DNA of 64,000 bases from Flagellimonas pelagia (GCF_003584135.1 NZ_QXFI01000025.1:124001-188000); one strand, 5' to 3'. Counted from the stretch's first letter, positions 52,933-62,512 are shown. Notes: generated by a model not told the origin, from the letters alone. A program made the numbers and translations.

Positions 52933-54432
52933 TCAACTAATTTTGAAGGCTCCCAAACCATCGGCTACTTTACGGTCGTTGGAGAGGCGCTGTACCTTGT
53001 TCTGGCCGCCCAGTTTGCCCAGGTTCTTCATATAATCCTGAAAGCCACCTGGTTTGATCATTGTAATCTTTAAGGGTTGAAGGATATTCCCGGCAATGAG
53101 ATCATAATAGTAGCTGTTCTGCTTTTTCATGCTCTCTTCCATGATCCTTGAAAATTGGGGCATGTCCGAAGGCTTTCTTTCAAATTCTATGAACCACTCG
53201 TGATAGGGGAGTTCCCCGTTCTCTGGACTGGTCTGCGGAGCTACCGTGAATTCGTTCACCAAGGCATCGGTCCCATCCACGGCCAGCTTAAGGGCTTCTT
53301 CCACTTCTTTGGCAATCACATGTTCCCCAAAAGCAGAAATAAAATGTTTGATCCTCCCTGAAACCATGATCTTATAAGGGTCCCTGGAAATAAACCGAAC
53401 GGTATCTCCAATGTTGTAGGCCCACAGTCCAGCATTGGTGGAGATGATCATGGCATAGTCCACATTAAGCTCCACTTCGGAAATGGTCAGCCTTTTCGGG
53501 CTTTCATTGAAAAATTCATCAGCCTTGATGAATTCGTAAAAAATGCCTGAATCCAACAAAAGGAGCATCCCTTTTTCCCTTTGGGAATCTTGGTACGCAA
53601 AAAATCCTTCGCTGGCAGGGAACAGTTCAATGCTGTCTACTTTTCTCCCGATCAAATTCTCGAACTTGGCCCGATAGGGTTCGTAGTTCACCCCACCATA
53701 AATGAACAGTTGGAATTCCTTAAAAAGCTCCCCCACCTTTTTGCCTGACTTGGTATGGAGCTTTTCAAAATACATCTGTACCCAAGAGGGAATCCCCGCA
53801 ATCACGGTCATGTTTTCCTTTTCGGTCTCCTCAACGATCTTGTCCACTTTGGTTTCCCAGTCCTCAATGCAGTTGGTTTCCCAACTGGGTAAACGGTTCT
53901 TTTGCAGATAATTGGGGACATAATGGGCCGAAATTCCGGAAAGCCTTCCAAATTTGATGCTTCCCTTTTCTTCCAGTTCGGGGCTCCCTTGTAAAAAGAT
54001 CATCTTGCCATCTACAAAATCGGCATGGCCGGTTTCGTGAATGTAATTGAGAATGGCATTGCGAGATGCCTCTACCTGGTGCTTGATGGATTCTTTGGTA
54101 ATGGGAATATACTTGGCCCCAGAAGTAGTCCCAGAGGTTTTTGCAAAATAAAGGGGTTTTCCAGGCCAAAGGACATCATGGGCACCCTCGATTATCTTGT
54201 TTACATAATCCTTGATCTCTTCATAGTCACGGATGGGCACCCGTTGCACAAAATCGTCATGGGAATGGATACTTACAAAATCATGGTCCTTTCCAAATTG
54301 TGTCTTTTGGGCCGTTGCAATCAATCCCCTAAAAACTTTGTTCTGGGTCTGTACAGGATTATCTACCCATTTTTTAGTCTTTTGGGCTATCCTATTGGCG
54401 AAAATTTTTGCAGCAAATGCTTTTAACGACAT
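52933..54432 (-). CDS. GH3 auxin-responsive promoter family protein (acyl-adenylate enzyme)
   Basis: A 499-residue protein of the GH3 branch of the adenylate-forming superfamily. Motifs are YFAKTSGTTSGAKYIPIT (ATP-binding P-loop), YGGVNYEPYRAKF, IELFPASEGFFAYQ, and YNIGDTVRF. In plants GH3 joins amino acids to acyl groups; in flavobacteria the acyl substrate is not known. The gene follows the M23 peptidase directly (TAAATG) and precedes DUF6909 by 51 bp. A lipid or cell-envelope role is likely by neighbour, without direct evidence. Confidence 0.88.
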   Translation of the reverse strand: MSLKAFAAKIFANRIAQKTKKWVDNPVQTQNKVFRGLIATAQKTQFGKDHDFVSIHSHDDFVQRVPIRDYEEIKDYVNKIIEGAHDVLWPGKPLYFAKTSGTTSGAKYIPITKESIKHQVEASRNAILNYIHETGHADFVDGKMIFLQGSPELEEKGSIKFGRLSGISAHYVPNYLQKNRLPSWETNCIEDWETKVDKIVEETEKENMTVIAGIPSWVQMYFEKLHTKSGKKVGELFKEFQLFIYGGVNYEPYRAKFENLIGRKVDSIELFPASEGFFAYQDSQREKGMLLLLDSGIFYEFIKADEFFNESPKRLTISEVELNVDYAMIISTNAGLWAYNIGDTVRFISRDPYKIMVSGRIKHFISAFGEHVIAKEVEEALKLAVDGTDALVNEFTVAPQTSPENGELPYHEWFIEFERKPSDMPQFSRIMEESMKKQNSYYYDLIAGNILQPLKITMIKPGGFQDYMKNLGKLGGQNKVQRLSNDRKVADGLGAFKIS

Positions 54433-55302
54433 TTAATTAAAATCCATATAGTTTTGGGGGTCCACGGGTTTGCCTTTTCTCCAGAGTTCAAAATGCAAAT
54501 GTGGCCCGGTGGTGAGTTCTCCAGTGTTCCCGATAGATGCTACCACTTCACCTGCCTTTACCTGATCCCCCTGGGACTTGGTCAACGACCCGTTGTGCTT
54601 GTAGACTGAGGTAAAACCTTCTTGGTGCTCTATGATGATCACATATCCCGTATCCGAGGTCCATTCGGCAAAGAGTACCGTGCCATCCGCAATGGATTTT
54701 ACCGGCGTATCCTTGGGAGCCACAAGATCAACGGCGAAATGTTTGGTCTTGGGGTCAAATCCTTGGGATAAAGTTCCAGAAATCGGAGCAAAAAGCAAGG
54801 TTCCCAAATTCTCCACGTTTCTTTCAAACAGGTTGTATTTGTCCTCCAGTTCCACTTCTTCGCGCAACAATAAATCTTCACGAATGGGTGTAAGATCTAC
54901 CGATGCCGGATCTAACTTGTATTTTTCAAAAAGGGAATCGCGGTTTTGTTGGTTATTTTCCACATCGCCCCGCAACACTTTTCGGACATTGTCCAAATAC
55001 CGGTTGGTATAATTAAGAACGGTTACCAAGGAATCTGTTTTATAGGTAAGTTCCGTGGCCTCTCGCTTTAGTTTAGTGGAAGAGTACCCTGGGATGTATT
55101 CTCGCAATGGGGTAAAGGCAATGATCAGGGTGGTCAGTCCGATCAGCACAATGATGAACAAGGTTCCGGTAACAAAAACATTGAGCCTGCTGAGCTTGAA
55201 CGATATCTTTTCCTCAAAAGTACTTTCATTGAGAATGACCAAGCGGTACTTGTGTAACAACTTTCGTCTTATCTCTTTTCTTTTCTTCTGCTCCTTTGCC
55301 AT
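54433..55302 (-). CDS. M23 family metallopeptidase
   Basis: A 289-residue membrane-anchored endopeptidase. A basic cytoplasmic N-terminus precedes one membrane helix (about 44-70), a coiled-coil linker (80-165) and an M23 domain (180-289). The zinc ligands are present: HFAVD (HxxxD) and GPHLHFELW (HxH). It should cut peptide crosslinks in peptidoglycan. I start it at MAKEQKK (55302); the promoter -7 element overlaps the three-codon-longer alternative, which argues against that start. First gene of the long envelope locus. Confidence 0.9.
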   Translation of the reverse strand: MAKEQKKRKEIRRKLLHKYRLVILNESTFEEKISFKLSRLNVFVTGTLFIIVLIGLTTLIIAFTPLREYIPGYSSTKLKREATELTYKTDSLVTVLNYTNRYLDNVRKVLRGDVENNQQNRDSLFEKYKLDPASVDLTPIREDLLLREEVELEDKYNLFERNVENLGTLLFAPISGTLSQGFDPKTKHFAVDLVAPKDTPVKSIADGTVLFAEWTSDTGYVIIIEHQEGFTSVYKHNGSLTKSQGDQVKAGEVVASIGNTGELTTGPHLHFELWRKGKPVDPQNYMDFN

Positions 55303-55308
55303 AATGAA

Positions 55309-55316
55309 CAAAGATA
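55309..55316 (-). promoter_or_regulatory. -7 promoter element of the M23-GH3-polysaccharide operon
   Basis: On the minus strand TATCTTTG is an exact TAnnTTTG match, 6 bases before the chosen ATG. Transcription would begin almost at the start codon, giving a leaderless or near-leaderless message. A clear -33 TTG is lacking. Confidence 0.45.
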
Positions 55317-55468
55317 ATCTTAGATTTTAATATTGATGTTAAGCTTTTTAAAAAGCCCACGTAATTACAACTCGCTCTAAATGATAACAATTGCTAATTT
55401 TCGTTAATTCATCGCGCTCTTCCAGTTCTTTTTACTACTTTTATCCTTCAATTAAAGGTTTTGATGTT

Positions 55469-55666
55469 ATGATTGCTCAAACTATATTTCTTGGAATGAT
55501 TGGAGCTCCTCAAATTATTCTTATTGTTGTAGTGGTGCTCTTGCTTTTCGGAGGCAAGAAAATCCCAGAACTTATGAGAGGACTTGGTAGTGGTATTAAA
55601 GAGTTCAAGGACGCTTCTAAACAAGACGAAAAATTAGACGGAGGAAGCAAGGAGTCAAACTCCTAA
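55469..55666 (+). CDS. tatA: Sec-independent translocase protein TatA
   Basis: A 65-residue TatA. The open frame begins earlier, but the family start is [15 protein letters not shown] at 55469. It has one membrane helix (about 15-31, [12 protein letters not shown]), the [14 protein letters not shown] hinge and amphipathic helix, and a charged tail. It would form the Tat pore. TatC is not nearby. Confidence 0.93.
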   Translation: MIAQTIFLGMIGAPQIILIVVVVLLLFGGKKIPELMRGLGSGIKEFKDASKQDEKLDGGSKESNS

Positions 55667-55829
55667 CGCCTACCCTATCATGGATTTTGTGACGGAATAG
55701 GCCTTTTATACAAAGGGCTTATCGACAAAGAACCACATTTTTGATTCGTACACGCCACAAATCCATCCTTTCACAACAAAAAGTTATTAGCCCCTCTACC
55801 TTGTTCTATTTTAGCGGTTCAAACTAAAC

Positions 55830-55850
55830 GTTAAGCCCTCTATGCTTAAC
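55830..55850 (+). promoter_or_regulatory. Inverted repeat in the leader of the PorE-like gene
   Basis: GTTAAGC (55830-55836) and GCTTAAC (55844-55850) pair perfectly around a 7-base loop, ending 41 bp before the chosen ATG. It could be an operator or an RNA stem. No T run follows. Confidence 0.35.
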
Positions 55851-55891
55851 CTCCAAATGGCCTAGTGGCTATTTGTGCAGATGGAGTGGTA

Positions 55892-57952
55892 ATGAAAAGA
55901 CTGATTTTGCCTCTTATTTTATTGTTGTCGATTGGGATGAAGTCCCAAGAGGTGTCCCTATTGCATTTTGATGGGGAAATCTCCGACAATTCCAAGCAGA
56001 ATCGCACAGAATCTACCGCCCCTGATGAATCCCTAAAACATTTGGATGGTCTGAGCGACAAAAAACTTTCCCAATATGTTCGGAAAGAAGGTATTACGGA
56101 AAGGCTCATCGAAAAAGGGGATGACTATTTTAACAAGATGTGGTATGCCGAAGCGGCAAGAATCTATGACATTGTCCTTGAAAAAAGCGAGGCGAAACAT
56201 ACCTTGGAACTCCTTTCCAAAGCAGGCGATTCCCATTACTACAGCGGGAATATGGAAAAATCCTATAAATGGTACAACGAGCTGTACCAATTGTATACCG
56301 ACGATATTCCTGAGGAAACTTTTTTTAAATACACCCAAACCTTAAAAGGTACGGGGAAATACCGTAGGGCCGCTGCCCTTACCAAGTTGTTCCGGCAAAA
56401 AAGGGATGAGCCCCTGAATGAATTGGAAACCGTAAGACCTTTGACATGGAAAGGTGCCACTTCGGTCAAGATCAAGAACATGGAAATCAATTCCAAGTAT
56501 TCGGATTTCTCTCCCATGTTCCACAACGGTTCCGAAATCGTATATGCATCCGCCAAGGACTCTTCTTTTTTGACCACTAGACGCTACAGATGGACCAACC
56601 AACCCTTTTTGGATCTTTACGTAGCAAAAACCAAGAACGAGGAGGGCGACCTTTTCGGGTCTAGAAAATTCTCAAAAAAAATAAACACGAAGTACCACGA
56701 GGCTTCCATGGCCTTCTCACCAGATCAAAAGACCATCTATTTTACCAGGAACAATTATGGTAAAAGGCTAAAACGTGGCCAAAATGGGATCAACCATTTA
56801 AAAATATACCGTTCCCACTTCATCAATGGCGAATGGACGGAGGCGGAGGAACTGCCCTTCAACAGTGACGATTTTTCCACCGGCCACCCCACCATCAGTC
56901 CGGATGGCCATAAAATGTATTTTGTTTCGGACAGGCCGGGCGGTTTTGGACAAACCGATATTTATGTTGTCGACATTATGGAAAATGGCGGCTTTTCCGA
57001 GCCTGAAAACTTAGGAAGGTCCGTGAACACCAGTGCCAAGGAAATGTTCCCATACATCACCAATAATGCCCTTTATTTTTCTTCCAACCGTCCCATGAGT
57101 CTTGGTGGGTTGGATGTATACAAATCGGATTATTCCAATGGGGTGTTCAGTGTAGGCATCAATTTGGGCGAGCCCATCAACAGCAGCCGGGACGATTTCT
57201 CCTATATTATTGATGCTTCCGGTGAAAAAGGCTACTTCGCTTCCAACAGAAAAGGAGGAAAGGGGGATGACGATATTTATTCCTTCCATTATACCCTTAA
57301 CTTAAATGCGGTTTCCGGTTCTGTACAGGATGCTGCAACAGGAGAGATGATGGATGGAGCCAAAGTGTCCTTATTGGACAAAGACGGTCAGTTACTGGCC
57401 GAAACTACTACGGACGACTCGGGAAGCTACACCTTTAAAAACTTAGATCCCCTATCTGAATATGGTGTAAAAGCACAACAAAAGGGTTATTTTGACGATC
57501 TAGTTCCGTTCAGAACGAAAGAAAATGTAGACATAGCGGTATCACAGCATCTGAAAAAAATTGAAAAAATCATGGGCGGGGAAAAGGCCAAAAAGCCTTT
57601 TGAACCCAACGCCGTGCATTTTGCTTTTGATAGCTACAAAATTGGGCCCAAAGCCGCTGAAGAGCTTGATAAACTGGTGGCCGCGTTGAAAGAAAACCAA
57701 GACCTGGCCCTCAAGATAGAATCCCATACCGATGCCGTGGGGAGTAATGCTTACAACAAATACCTTTCGGACAGAAGGGCAAAGGCCACACGTGACTATA
57801 TCGTCTCGCAAGGCATAGACCCTTCCAGAATACTGAGTGCCATTGGCTACGGGGAAGAGCGGTTGCTGAACGATTGCTCGGATGGCAAACATTGCCCGCC
57901 GGATATGCAGCGGTTGAATAGAAGATCGGAATTTATTCTGGTTTCCAAATAA
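55892..57952 (+). CDS. OmpA family protein, PorE-like (TPR, PD40 propeller, carboxypeptidase-like and OmpA domains)
   Basis: A secreted 686-residue protein, started at MKRLILPLILLL (55892), with a signal peptide. It has a TPR-like region (about 65-170), PD40 propeller blades (around 190-435, for example FSPDQKTIYFTR, TISPDGHKMYFVS), a CarboxypepD_reg-like domain (about 440-520, GSYTFKNLDPLSEYGVKA) and an OmpA peptidoglycan-binding domain at the end (FAFDSYKIGPKAAEELD, SHTDAVGSNAYN, LSDRRA). This order is that of PorE-type type IX accessory proteins. No PorP/SprF gene adjoins it, so pairing is uncertain. Confidence 0.9.
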   Translation: MKRLILPLILLLSIGMKSQEVSLLHFDGEISDNSKQNRTESTAPDESLKHLDGLSDKKLSQYVRKEGITERLIEKGDDYFNKMWYAEAARIYDIVLEKSEAKHTLELLSKAGDSHYYSGNMEKSYKWYNELYQLYTDDIPEETFFKYTQTLKGTGKYRRAAALTKLFRQKRDEPLNELETVRPLTWKGATSVKIKNMEINSKYSDFSPMFHNGSEIVYASAKDSSFLTTRRYRWTNQPFLDLYVAKTKNEEGDLFGSRKFSKKINTKYHEASMAFSPDQKTIYFTRNNYGKRLKRGQNGINHLKIYRSHFINGEWTEAEELPFNSDDFSTGHPTISPDGHKMYFVSDRPGGFGQTDIYVVDIMENGGFSEPENLGRSVNTSAKEMFPYITNNALYFSSNRPMSLGGLDVYKSDYSNGVFSVGINLGEPINSSRDDFSYIIDASGEKGYFASNRKGGKGDDDIYSFHYTLNLNAVSGSVQDAATGEMMDGAKVSLLDKDGQLLAETTTDDSGSYTFKNLDPLSEYGVKAQQKGYFDDLVPFRTKENVDIAVSQHLKKIEKIMGGEKAKKPFEPNAVHFAFDSYKIGPKAAEELDKLVAALKENQDLALKIESHTDAVGSNAYNKYLSDRRAKATRDYIVSQGIDPSRILSAIGYGEERLLNDCSDGKHCPPDMQRLNRRSEFILVSK

Positions 57953-57958
57953 AAGTAC

Positions 57959-57990
57959 AAAAGCCCCGAAGATTTCGGGGCTTTTTCTTT
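57959..57990 (+). terminator. Intrinsic terminator of the PorE-like gene
   Basis: A 12-bp stem (core AAGCCCCGAA/TTCGGGGCTT, 57961-57970 and 57974-57983) with loop GAT, followed by CTTT and more T. It starts 6 bases after the stop. One of the clearest terminators in the window. Confidence 0.9.
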
Positions 57991-58007
57991 GGGCTTTATA
58001 CCGTGTG

Positions 58008-58067
58008 ATGCATTTCGTCGATTTTTTGTCCCGTCCAACCGTTCACCACAATATGCATTTCATCGAT
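58008..58067 (+). repeat. Imperfect 15-bp direct repeat, 45 bp apart
   Basis: ATGCATTTC(G/A)TCGAT at 58008-58022 and 58053-58067 differ at one base. They sit in the 214-bp stretch (57991-58204) between the terminator and the DUF6747 gene. Both strands have short open frames through it, none convincing. Confidence 0.45.
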
Positions 58068-58204
58068 CAAAGAAATGGGTTTGCAGATGTTCAAGTCGCC
58101 TTGGTTGTTTTCACCCCTGTTTTACGACCATTTGTCCTGATGTTTTCTCCTCCACCTTGCAAAGTCAAATCTTTGTCATGTCTTTAAATCTTAAAATCTG
58201 ACTT

Positions 58205-58375
58205 ATGAAGAGACTTTTACTTGTTAAGGAAATTTATTTAGAAGGGTTCCGCAACTTGGGACACATTATCATTGAAAAATATTTTAAGGTATTTGCCTGG
58301 TTTAGCTTTGTTATGTTCTTTATTGTGCTTTACGCCTTTGTGTACAGGATCGCTACCGGCTTTGCCTTCGATTAA
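58205..58375 (+). CDS. DUF6747 family small membrane protein
   Basis: A 56-residue protein with a conserved-looking N-terminal segment (LLLVKEIYLEGFRNLGHIII) and one membrane helix (about 30-50, FAWFSFVMFFIVLYAFVYRI), ending TGFAFD. This resembles the flavobacterial DUF6747 proteins; the match is from memory. It is a free-standing gene: the previous gene has its own terminator, and another terminator follows 31 bases after its stop. Function unknown. Confidence 0.82.
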   Translation: MKRLLLVKEIYLEGFRNLGHIIIEKYFKVFAWFSFVMFFIVLYAFVYRIATGFAFD

Positions 58376-58405
58376 CTAACTCCACTAAAAGCATTTAAAG
58401 AACAG

Positions 58406-58435
58406 AAAAGCCCAGTGAGTACTGGGCTTTTTTGA
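58406..58435. terminator. Bidirectional intrinsic terminator between DUF6747 and DUF4837 genes
   Basis: Stem AAAAGCCCAGT/ACTGGGCTTTT (58406-58416 and 58421-58431), loop GAGT, 11 perfect base pairs, with T-rich flanks on both strands. It lies 31 bases after the DUF6747 stop and 22 bases after the DUF4837 stop on the other strand, so it can serve both convergent genes. Confidence 0.88.
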
Positions 58436-58456
58436 TTTCTGTTTTTTTTGAGGGTC

Positions 58457-59455
58457 CTAGTCCGCTGGGGCCTGAGGGTCAAAATTCACAGTCTTAAGAA
58501 TCGCCTCCAACTCGAACATATAGTCCCGCTTTTCGGTGGAAGGGGCAAAGGTGAAACCCTCCAATATCATTTTTCTGTTGTGCTCTTTATCATTAATGAT
58601 ATAGGTCAGAAATGGTCCTGCCATGGGATACCCATGTATTTCCCAAACGCCTTTTACCTCGGCCGCTTTCTTCCCACCTATTTCCGCAGGAAAAACATAT
58701 GGAGCAAATGCCTTTTCGGTAATCATATAGGTATTCTCATAAGGTCCGGGAATGTATTTTTCTCCTATGGAATCGCGCATCCGAACAATATCCTGTACAA
58801 AAGTGGAATCATTCTCAAAACTGTCCCATGGCATACTGTACGCAATTATATTCATGGTCCCCTTGGGGATTTGAATGTCCATCCACACAAAGTTCTTTTC
58901 CCTCTTGCCCACCTTATAAAGCGAAGGCACATTCATTGTGATGCCAAACTCTTCTTCCAAGGCCTTGTCCTTACTCAATGAGCGGCTAAAGCGTTTTTGC
59001 GCTTCGGCCAGTTCAACGGCCTTAAACTCCTTGATGGCCCTTGGCGCCAATGAATCGAGATTCTTGATCATGATCTCTTCCGTAGGACCTGTGATCACGG
59101 CCACTTTTTGGGGCTTGGAATAGGCGTCCGTGCTAATATGTGCCAAGACAGTGGAATCTTTCTCCACATACAGGATAGATCGGGAATAGGTTGTGGTCCC
59201 CTTGAACACCTTGGGAGGCAATTGGGTTATGGTGAACAAGGGTTCTATTTGGGGCAGCCCTATGATCTGTGCCGCAAATTCATCGCGAATCTTATCACCC
59301 ACTGGGCCCTTCCAGAGCTCGGTATCCATAACCACCATCAAGGAGTTCACGGGTCCCGTGGAGGGTGGGAGAAATCTTTTGTTGGAACCTGAATCGTTAC
59401 AGGCTCCCAATGCCAATACAATACTGGCAACGAGTAGTGTTCCTAATTTTTTCAT
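58457..59455 (-). CDS. DUF4837 family lipoprotein
   Basis: A 332-residue lipoprotein (lipobox LGAC, Cys19). It starts with a typical signal, then a conserved segment (LMVVMDTELWKGPVGDKIRDEF) and a long mixed alpha/beta body. DUF4837 is a Bacteroidota family of unknown function. It is 12 bp after the lytic transglycosylase gene, so the two share a message and perhaps a cell-wall role. Confidence 0.85.
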   Translation of the reverse strand: MKKLGTLLVASIVLALGACNDSGSNKRFLPPSTGPVNSLMVVMDTELWKGPVGDKIRDEFAAQIIGLPQIEPLFTITQLPPKVFKGTTTYSRSILYVEKDSTVLAHISTDAYSKPQKVAVITGPTEEIMIKNLDSLAPRAIKEFKAVELAEAQKRFSRSLSKDKALEEEFGITMNVPSLYKVGKREKNFVWMDIQIPKGTMNIIAYSMPWDSFENDSTFVQDIVRMRDSIGEKYIPGPYENTYMITEKAFAPYVFPAEIGGKKAAEVKGVWEIHGYPMAGPFLTYIINDKEHNRKMILEGFTFAPSTEKRDYMFELEAILKTVNFDPQAPAD

Positions 59456-59467
59456 CTTGTGTTAAAT

Positions 59468-61072
59468 TTACGAAGAACAATCGCACAATTTAAGTTTTGT
59501 GCCCGGTTTTAGGTTATTCCCACTAAGACCGTTCCATTCTCGTAAATTTTCCACAGAAACACCTGGATATTTTCTAGAAATTGTCCAAAGGGAGTCTCCT
59601 TGTTGGACCGTGTGTACCTTGGAGCCACTAGCTACCGTTCCAGAGGAACTGGAAGTGTTGCTCTTTGTGCTGGTGTTACTGGCAATATAGGGCTTTCTAG
59701 GGAAAATGGTCAACCGTTGCCCAACCCTCAGGTTATTGCTCCGTAGACCGTTCCACTGCTTAATCTGGCTAACCCCAACACCATATCGCTCTGCAATCTT
59801 TCCGAGATAATCCCCGCTTTTCACTTTGTAACGGATCTGATCATTGGCCGTAATCATCTGCGGAAGTGGCTTTTCCATGGAGTCCAGTTCCTGTTTTACA
59901 TAGGCATAGATCTGCTCCTCATTGGCCACGAACTTACCGATTTTGCTCTTCGGCAATCGTAGGGCATAATTTTTTCCCTCTACTTTTGGAATGATGTTTA
60001 GTTTATAAGAGGGGTTCAACATTTCCAATTCCTCAGTGCTGATGTCCACCAGCTTCGAGATTTGATCGAACGAAATCATGTTCTTCACCTGTACCGTATC
60101 CGTTTCAAAATAGGGCCGGTCCGCCTTTTTGTAATGAAGGCCGTGTTCTTCCGCATATTCGAAAATGTACATGGTGGCCAAGAACGCGGGAAGATATCCT
60201 GCGGTTTCACGTGGAAGAAAAGGTCTGATGTTCCAATAGTTCTCATAACCGCCGGAACGTCGGATGGCCTTGTTCACATTTCCTGGGCCAGAGTTATAGG
60301 CCGCAAGGGCCAAGTCCCAATCATTAAAAATCTCATACAGTTTGGCCAAATACTTGCTTGCCGCTTCCGTGGCCATAATGGGATCATGGCGTTCATCCAC
60401 ATAACTGCTTACATCCAGCCCGTACATTTTACCGGTGCCGTACATAAACTGCCAAAGGCCTTTGGCCCCCACCCTTGATCTTGCCTTTGGGTTGAGGGCA
60501 GATTCGATGATTGCCAAATATTTGATTTCAAGAGGAAGGTCGTGTTTGTCCAATTCCTCTTCGAACAACGGAAAGTAAAACTGACTGGCCGTAATCATAC
60601 GTTGCATCAAATCCCTTCTTCTGGTCAAAAACGATTTGATAACACTTTCCAAAGAGGGATTGTAGGTAATGTTGAACGGTGTTTTTTCGTTCATCCGTGC
60701 CAAACGCGCCTTTAGGGTATCCGTGGGAAGGTCCACCATGACGATCGAATCCTGTCCAGGGCCATTTTCCACTTCCAAAAGCATATCGCTGAACAAACTG
60801 GCACTGCTATGGAGTTCCCTCAGCCAAAGGCTGTCATACTTGCGGGCCTCCTCCAAATCCTGTAATTGAAACTTTCCATTTTCCTTTTTTTCCAAAGCAA
60901 CAAATTCCCCATCGATCTTCATGTCGGACATTTGTATGGCCGGGGTTTCTTCAACGGAAAGCAAAACGGAATCCTGCTCCGCTGGTGGTGTGGAATCCAC
61001 TTGTTGGGCCACCATAAACGGTGCTGCGGAAAGTAGCGCTGCGCATACAGCTATTTTCAATTTTTGGTTCAT
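59468..61072 (-). CDS. Membrane-bound lytic transglycosylase, MltD-like, with two LysM domains
   Basis: A 534-residue secreted enzyme that cleaves peptidoglycan glycan strands to 1,6-anhydro products. It is started at 61072 (MNQKLKIAV, signal peptide ending near FMVAQQ). The SLT goose-lysozyme-like domain (about 150-300) has the catalytic Glu190 in IIESALNPKAR, GAKGLWQFM and AYNSGPGN. Two LysM repeats follow at the C-terminus (YKVKSGDYLGKIAERYG and HTVQQGDSLWTISRKY), binding glycan. Gene order with DUF4837 is tight. Confidence 0.93.
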   Translation of the reverse strand: MNQKLKIAVCAALLSAAPFMVAQQVDSTPPAEQDSVLLSVEETPAIQMSDMKIDGEFVALEKKENGKFQLQDLEEARKYDSLWLRELHSSASLFSDMLLEVENGPGQDSIVMVDLPTDTLKARLARMNEKTPFNITYNPSLESVIKSFLTRRRDLMQRMITASQFYFPLFEEELDKHDLPLEIKYLAIIESALNPKARSRVGAKGLWQFMYGTGKMYGLDVSSYVDERHDPIMATEAASKYLAKLYEIFNDWDLALAAYNSGPGNVNKAIRRSGGYENYWNIRPFLPRETAGYLPAFLATMYIFEYAEEHGLHYKKADRPYFETDTVQVKNMISFDQISKLVDISTEELEMLNPSYKLNIIPKVEGKNYALRLPKSKIGKFVANEEQIYAYVKQELDSMEKPLPQMITANDQIRYKVKSGDYLGKIAERYGVGVSQIKQWNGLRSNNLRVGQRLTIFPRKPYIASNTSTKSNTSSSSGTVASGSKVHTVQQGDSLWTISRKYPGVSVENLREWNGLSGNNLKPGTKLKLCDCSS

Positions 61073-61188
61073 TTGGACAGGGTTTGATTTTTGGGGCAAA
61101 CGAAAATGGTGTTTTTTTCTGAAAAAATAAAATTCCTTAACAAAAACACCATGTTAAAAACCTTCCCCAATAACTCATAACGTGCGAG

Positions 61189-62379
61189 TTAGTCCAATAT
61201 TGCAGCAATACCCGGAAGGGTTCTGCCCTCCAGGCTCTCCAACATGGCACCACCACCTGTGGACACATAACTTACTTTGTCCTCAAAGCCGAATTGCTTC
61301 ACGGCCGCCACGGAATCCCCGCCTCCAACAAGGGAGAAAGCGCCCTTTTGCGTGGCTTCATCTATGTAGTTGCCTATGGCAATGGTGCCATTGGCGAAAT
61401 TTTCCATTTCAAAAACCCCTACCGGACCGTTCCAAAGGATGGTCTTGGAGGCTAAAATCACTTGTTTGAAAATTTCCAGGGTTTTGGGTCCTGCATCCAA
61501 CCCTTGCCATCCATCAGGGATTTTGTCCACATCCACAAATTTGGTATTGGCGTTGTTGTCAAAAGCATCGGCCGCCAAAACATCAACAGGTAGGTATACT
61601 TTTACGTTTTTGGCATCGGCCTGTTTCAAAATATCAAGGGCCAATTCCATTTTGTCGTCCTCGCAGATAGAATCTCCCACCTTACCGCCGTGTGCCTTAA
61701 CGAAGGTGTATGTCATTCCCCCACCGATGATAAGGTTATCGACCTTGTCCAAAATATTTTCAATGATGGTGATTTTCGAAGAAACCTTAGATCCTCCCAA
61801 AATGGCCGTCACGGGTTTTTCTCCGGTTTCCATCACCTTGTCGATAGCCTTGATCTCTTTGGCCAACAAATACCCGAAGCATTTATGGTCTGGGAAGAAC
61901 TTGGCCACAATGGTAGTGGAGGCATGGGCCCTATGTGCTGTTCCAAAAGCATCGTTCACATAGATGTCGCCCAATTTGGCCAATTCCTTTGAAAAAGCCT
62001 CGTCACCTGCTTCTTCCTCATTATGAAAACGAAGGTTTTCCAATAGAAGGACTTCCCCATCCTGAAGGTTTTCCACGGCTTCCTCTGCCACTGGACCTAC
62101 GCAGTCCTTGGCAAATTTTACCTGCACTCCAATAATCTCGGAAACCGTCTCACAAATATGGGAAAGTGACATATCCGGGTTTACTTTTCCATTGGGACGC
62201 CCCAAGTGACTCATCAAAACGGCGGAACCCCCGTCTTCCAAAACTTTTAGAATGGTTGGTTTTGCCGCTTCGATCCTACTGGTGTCGGTCACGTTGAAAT
62301 TGCCATCTAACGGCACGTTGAAATCCACACGGATCAATGCTTTTTTTCCTTCAAAATTGAAATCGTCTATCGTCTTCAT
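61189..62379 (-). CDS. pgk: Phosphoglycerate kinase
   Basis: Glycolytic kinase: 1,3-bisphosphoglycerate + ADP to 3-phosphoglycerate + ATP. I choose the start at 62379 ([13 protein letters not shown]); the open frame extends 29 codons earlier but is unlike the family. It has 395-396 residues with [10 protein letters not shown] (18-27), SHLGRPNG, and the C-terminal ATP-binding [10 protein letters not shown]. Its own promoter is at 62404-62411. Firm. Confidence 0.97.
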   Translation of the reverse strand: MKTIDDFNFEGKKALIRVDFNVPLDGNFNVTDTSRIEAAKPTILKVLEDGGSAVLMSHLGRPNGKVNPDMSLSHICETVSEIIGVQVKFAKDCVGPVAEEAVENLQDGEVLLLENLRFHNEEEAGDEAFSKELAKLGDIYVNDAFGTAHRAHASTTIVAKFFPDHKCFGYLLAKEIKAIDKVMETGEKPVTAILGGSKVSSKITIIENILDKVDNLIIGGGMTYTFVKAHGGKVGDSICEDDKMELALDILKQADAKNVKVYLPVDVLAADAFDNNANTKFVDVDKIPDGWQGLDAGPKTLEIFKQVILASKTILWNGPVGVFEMENFANGTIAIGNYIDEATQKGAFSLVGGGDSVAAVKQFGFEDKVSYVSTGGGAMLESLEGRTLPGIAAILD

Positions 62380-62403
62380 GTAATGTGTTCTTTTTAAGCG
62401 TCT

Positions 62404-62411
62404 CAAAAGTA
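62404..62411 (-). promoter_or_regulatory. -7 promoter element of pgk
   Basis: TACTTTTG on the minus strand, an exact TAnnTTTG match, 24 bases before the pgk ATG. It excludes the longer upstream start for pgk, since that start lies above the promoter. No TTG is seen at -33. Confidence 0.5.
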
Positions 62412-62500
62412 AAGATTTCCTGCTTTTTGGATTGGAAGGTTTCGTTATATTTTTGGGCTTTTTCATAAAAACCTGTGAAATCCAACACCCTTAAATACCG

Positions 62501-62508
62501 TATCTTTG
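62501..62508 (+). promoter_or_regulatory. -7 promoter element of the delta-prime-like gene
   Basis: TATCTTTG, an exact match to TAnnTTTG, only 4 bases before the ATG at 62513, so the message would be essentially leaderless. -33 TTG not seen. Confidence 0.5.
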
Positions 62509-62512
62509 AAAT

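Noticed and set aside
58005..58187. Plus-strand 60-codon frame and a minus-strand short frame across the direct repeat
   Set aside because: Both strands are open by chance over the same bases, and neither has a convincing start or composition.
57959..58431. Attenuator reading for the two strong hairpins
   Set aside because: Both are simple intrinsic terminators after stop codons; no alternative pairing was seen.
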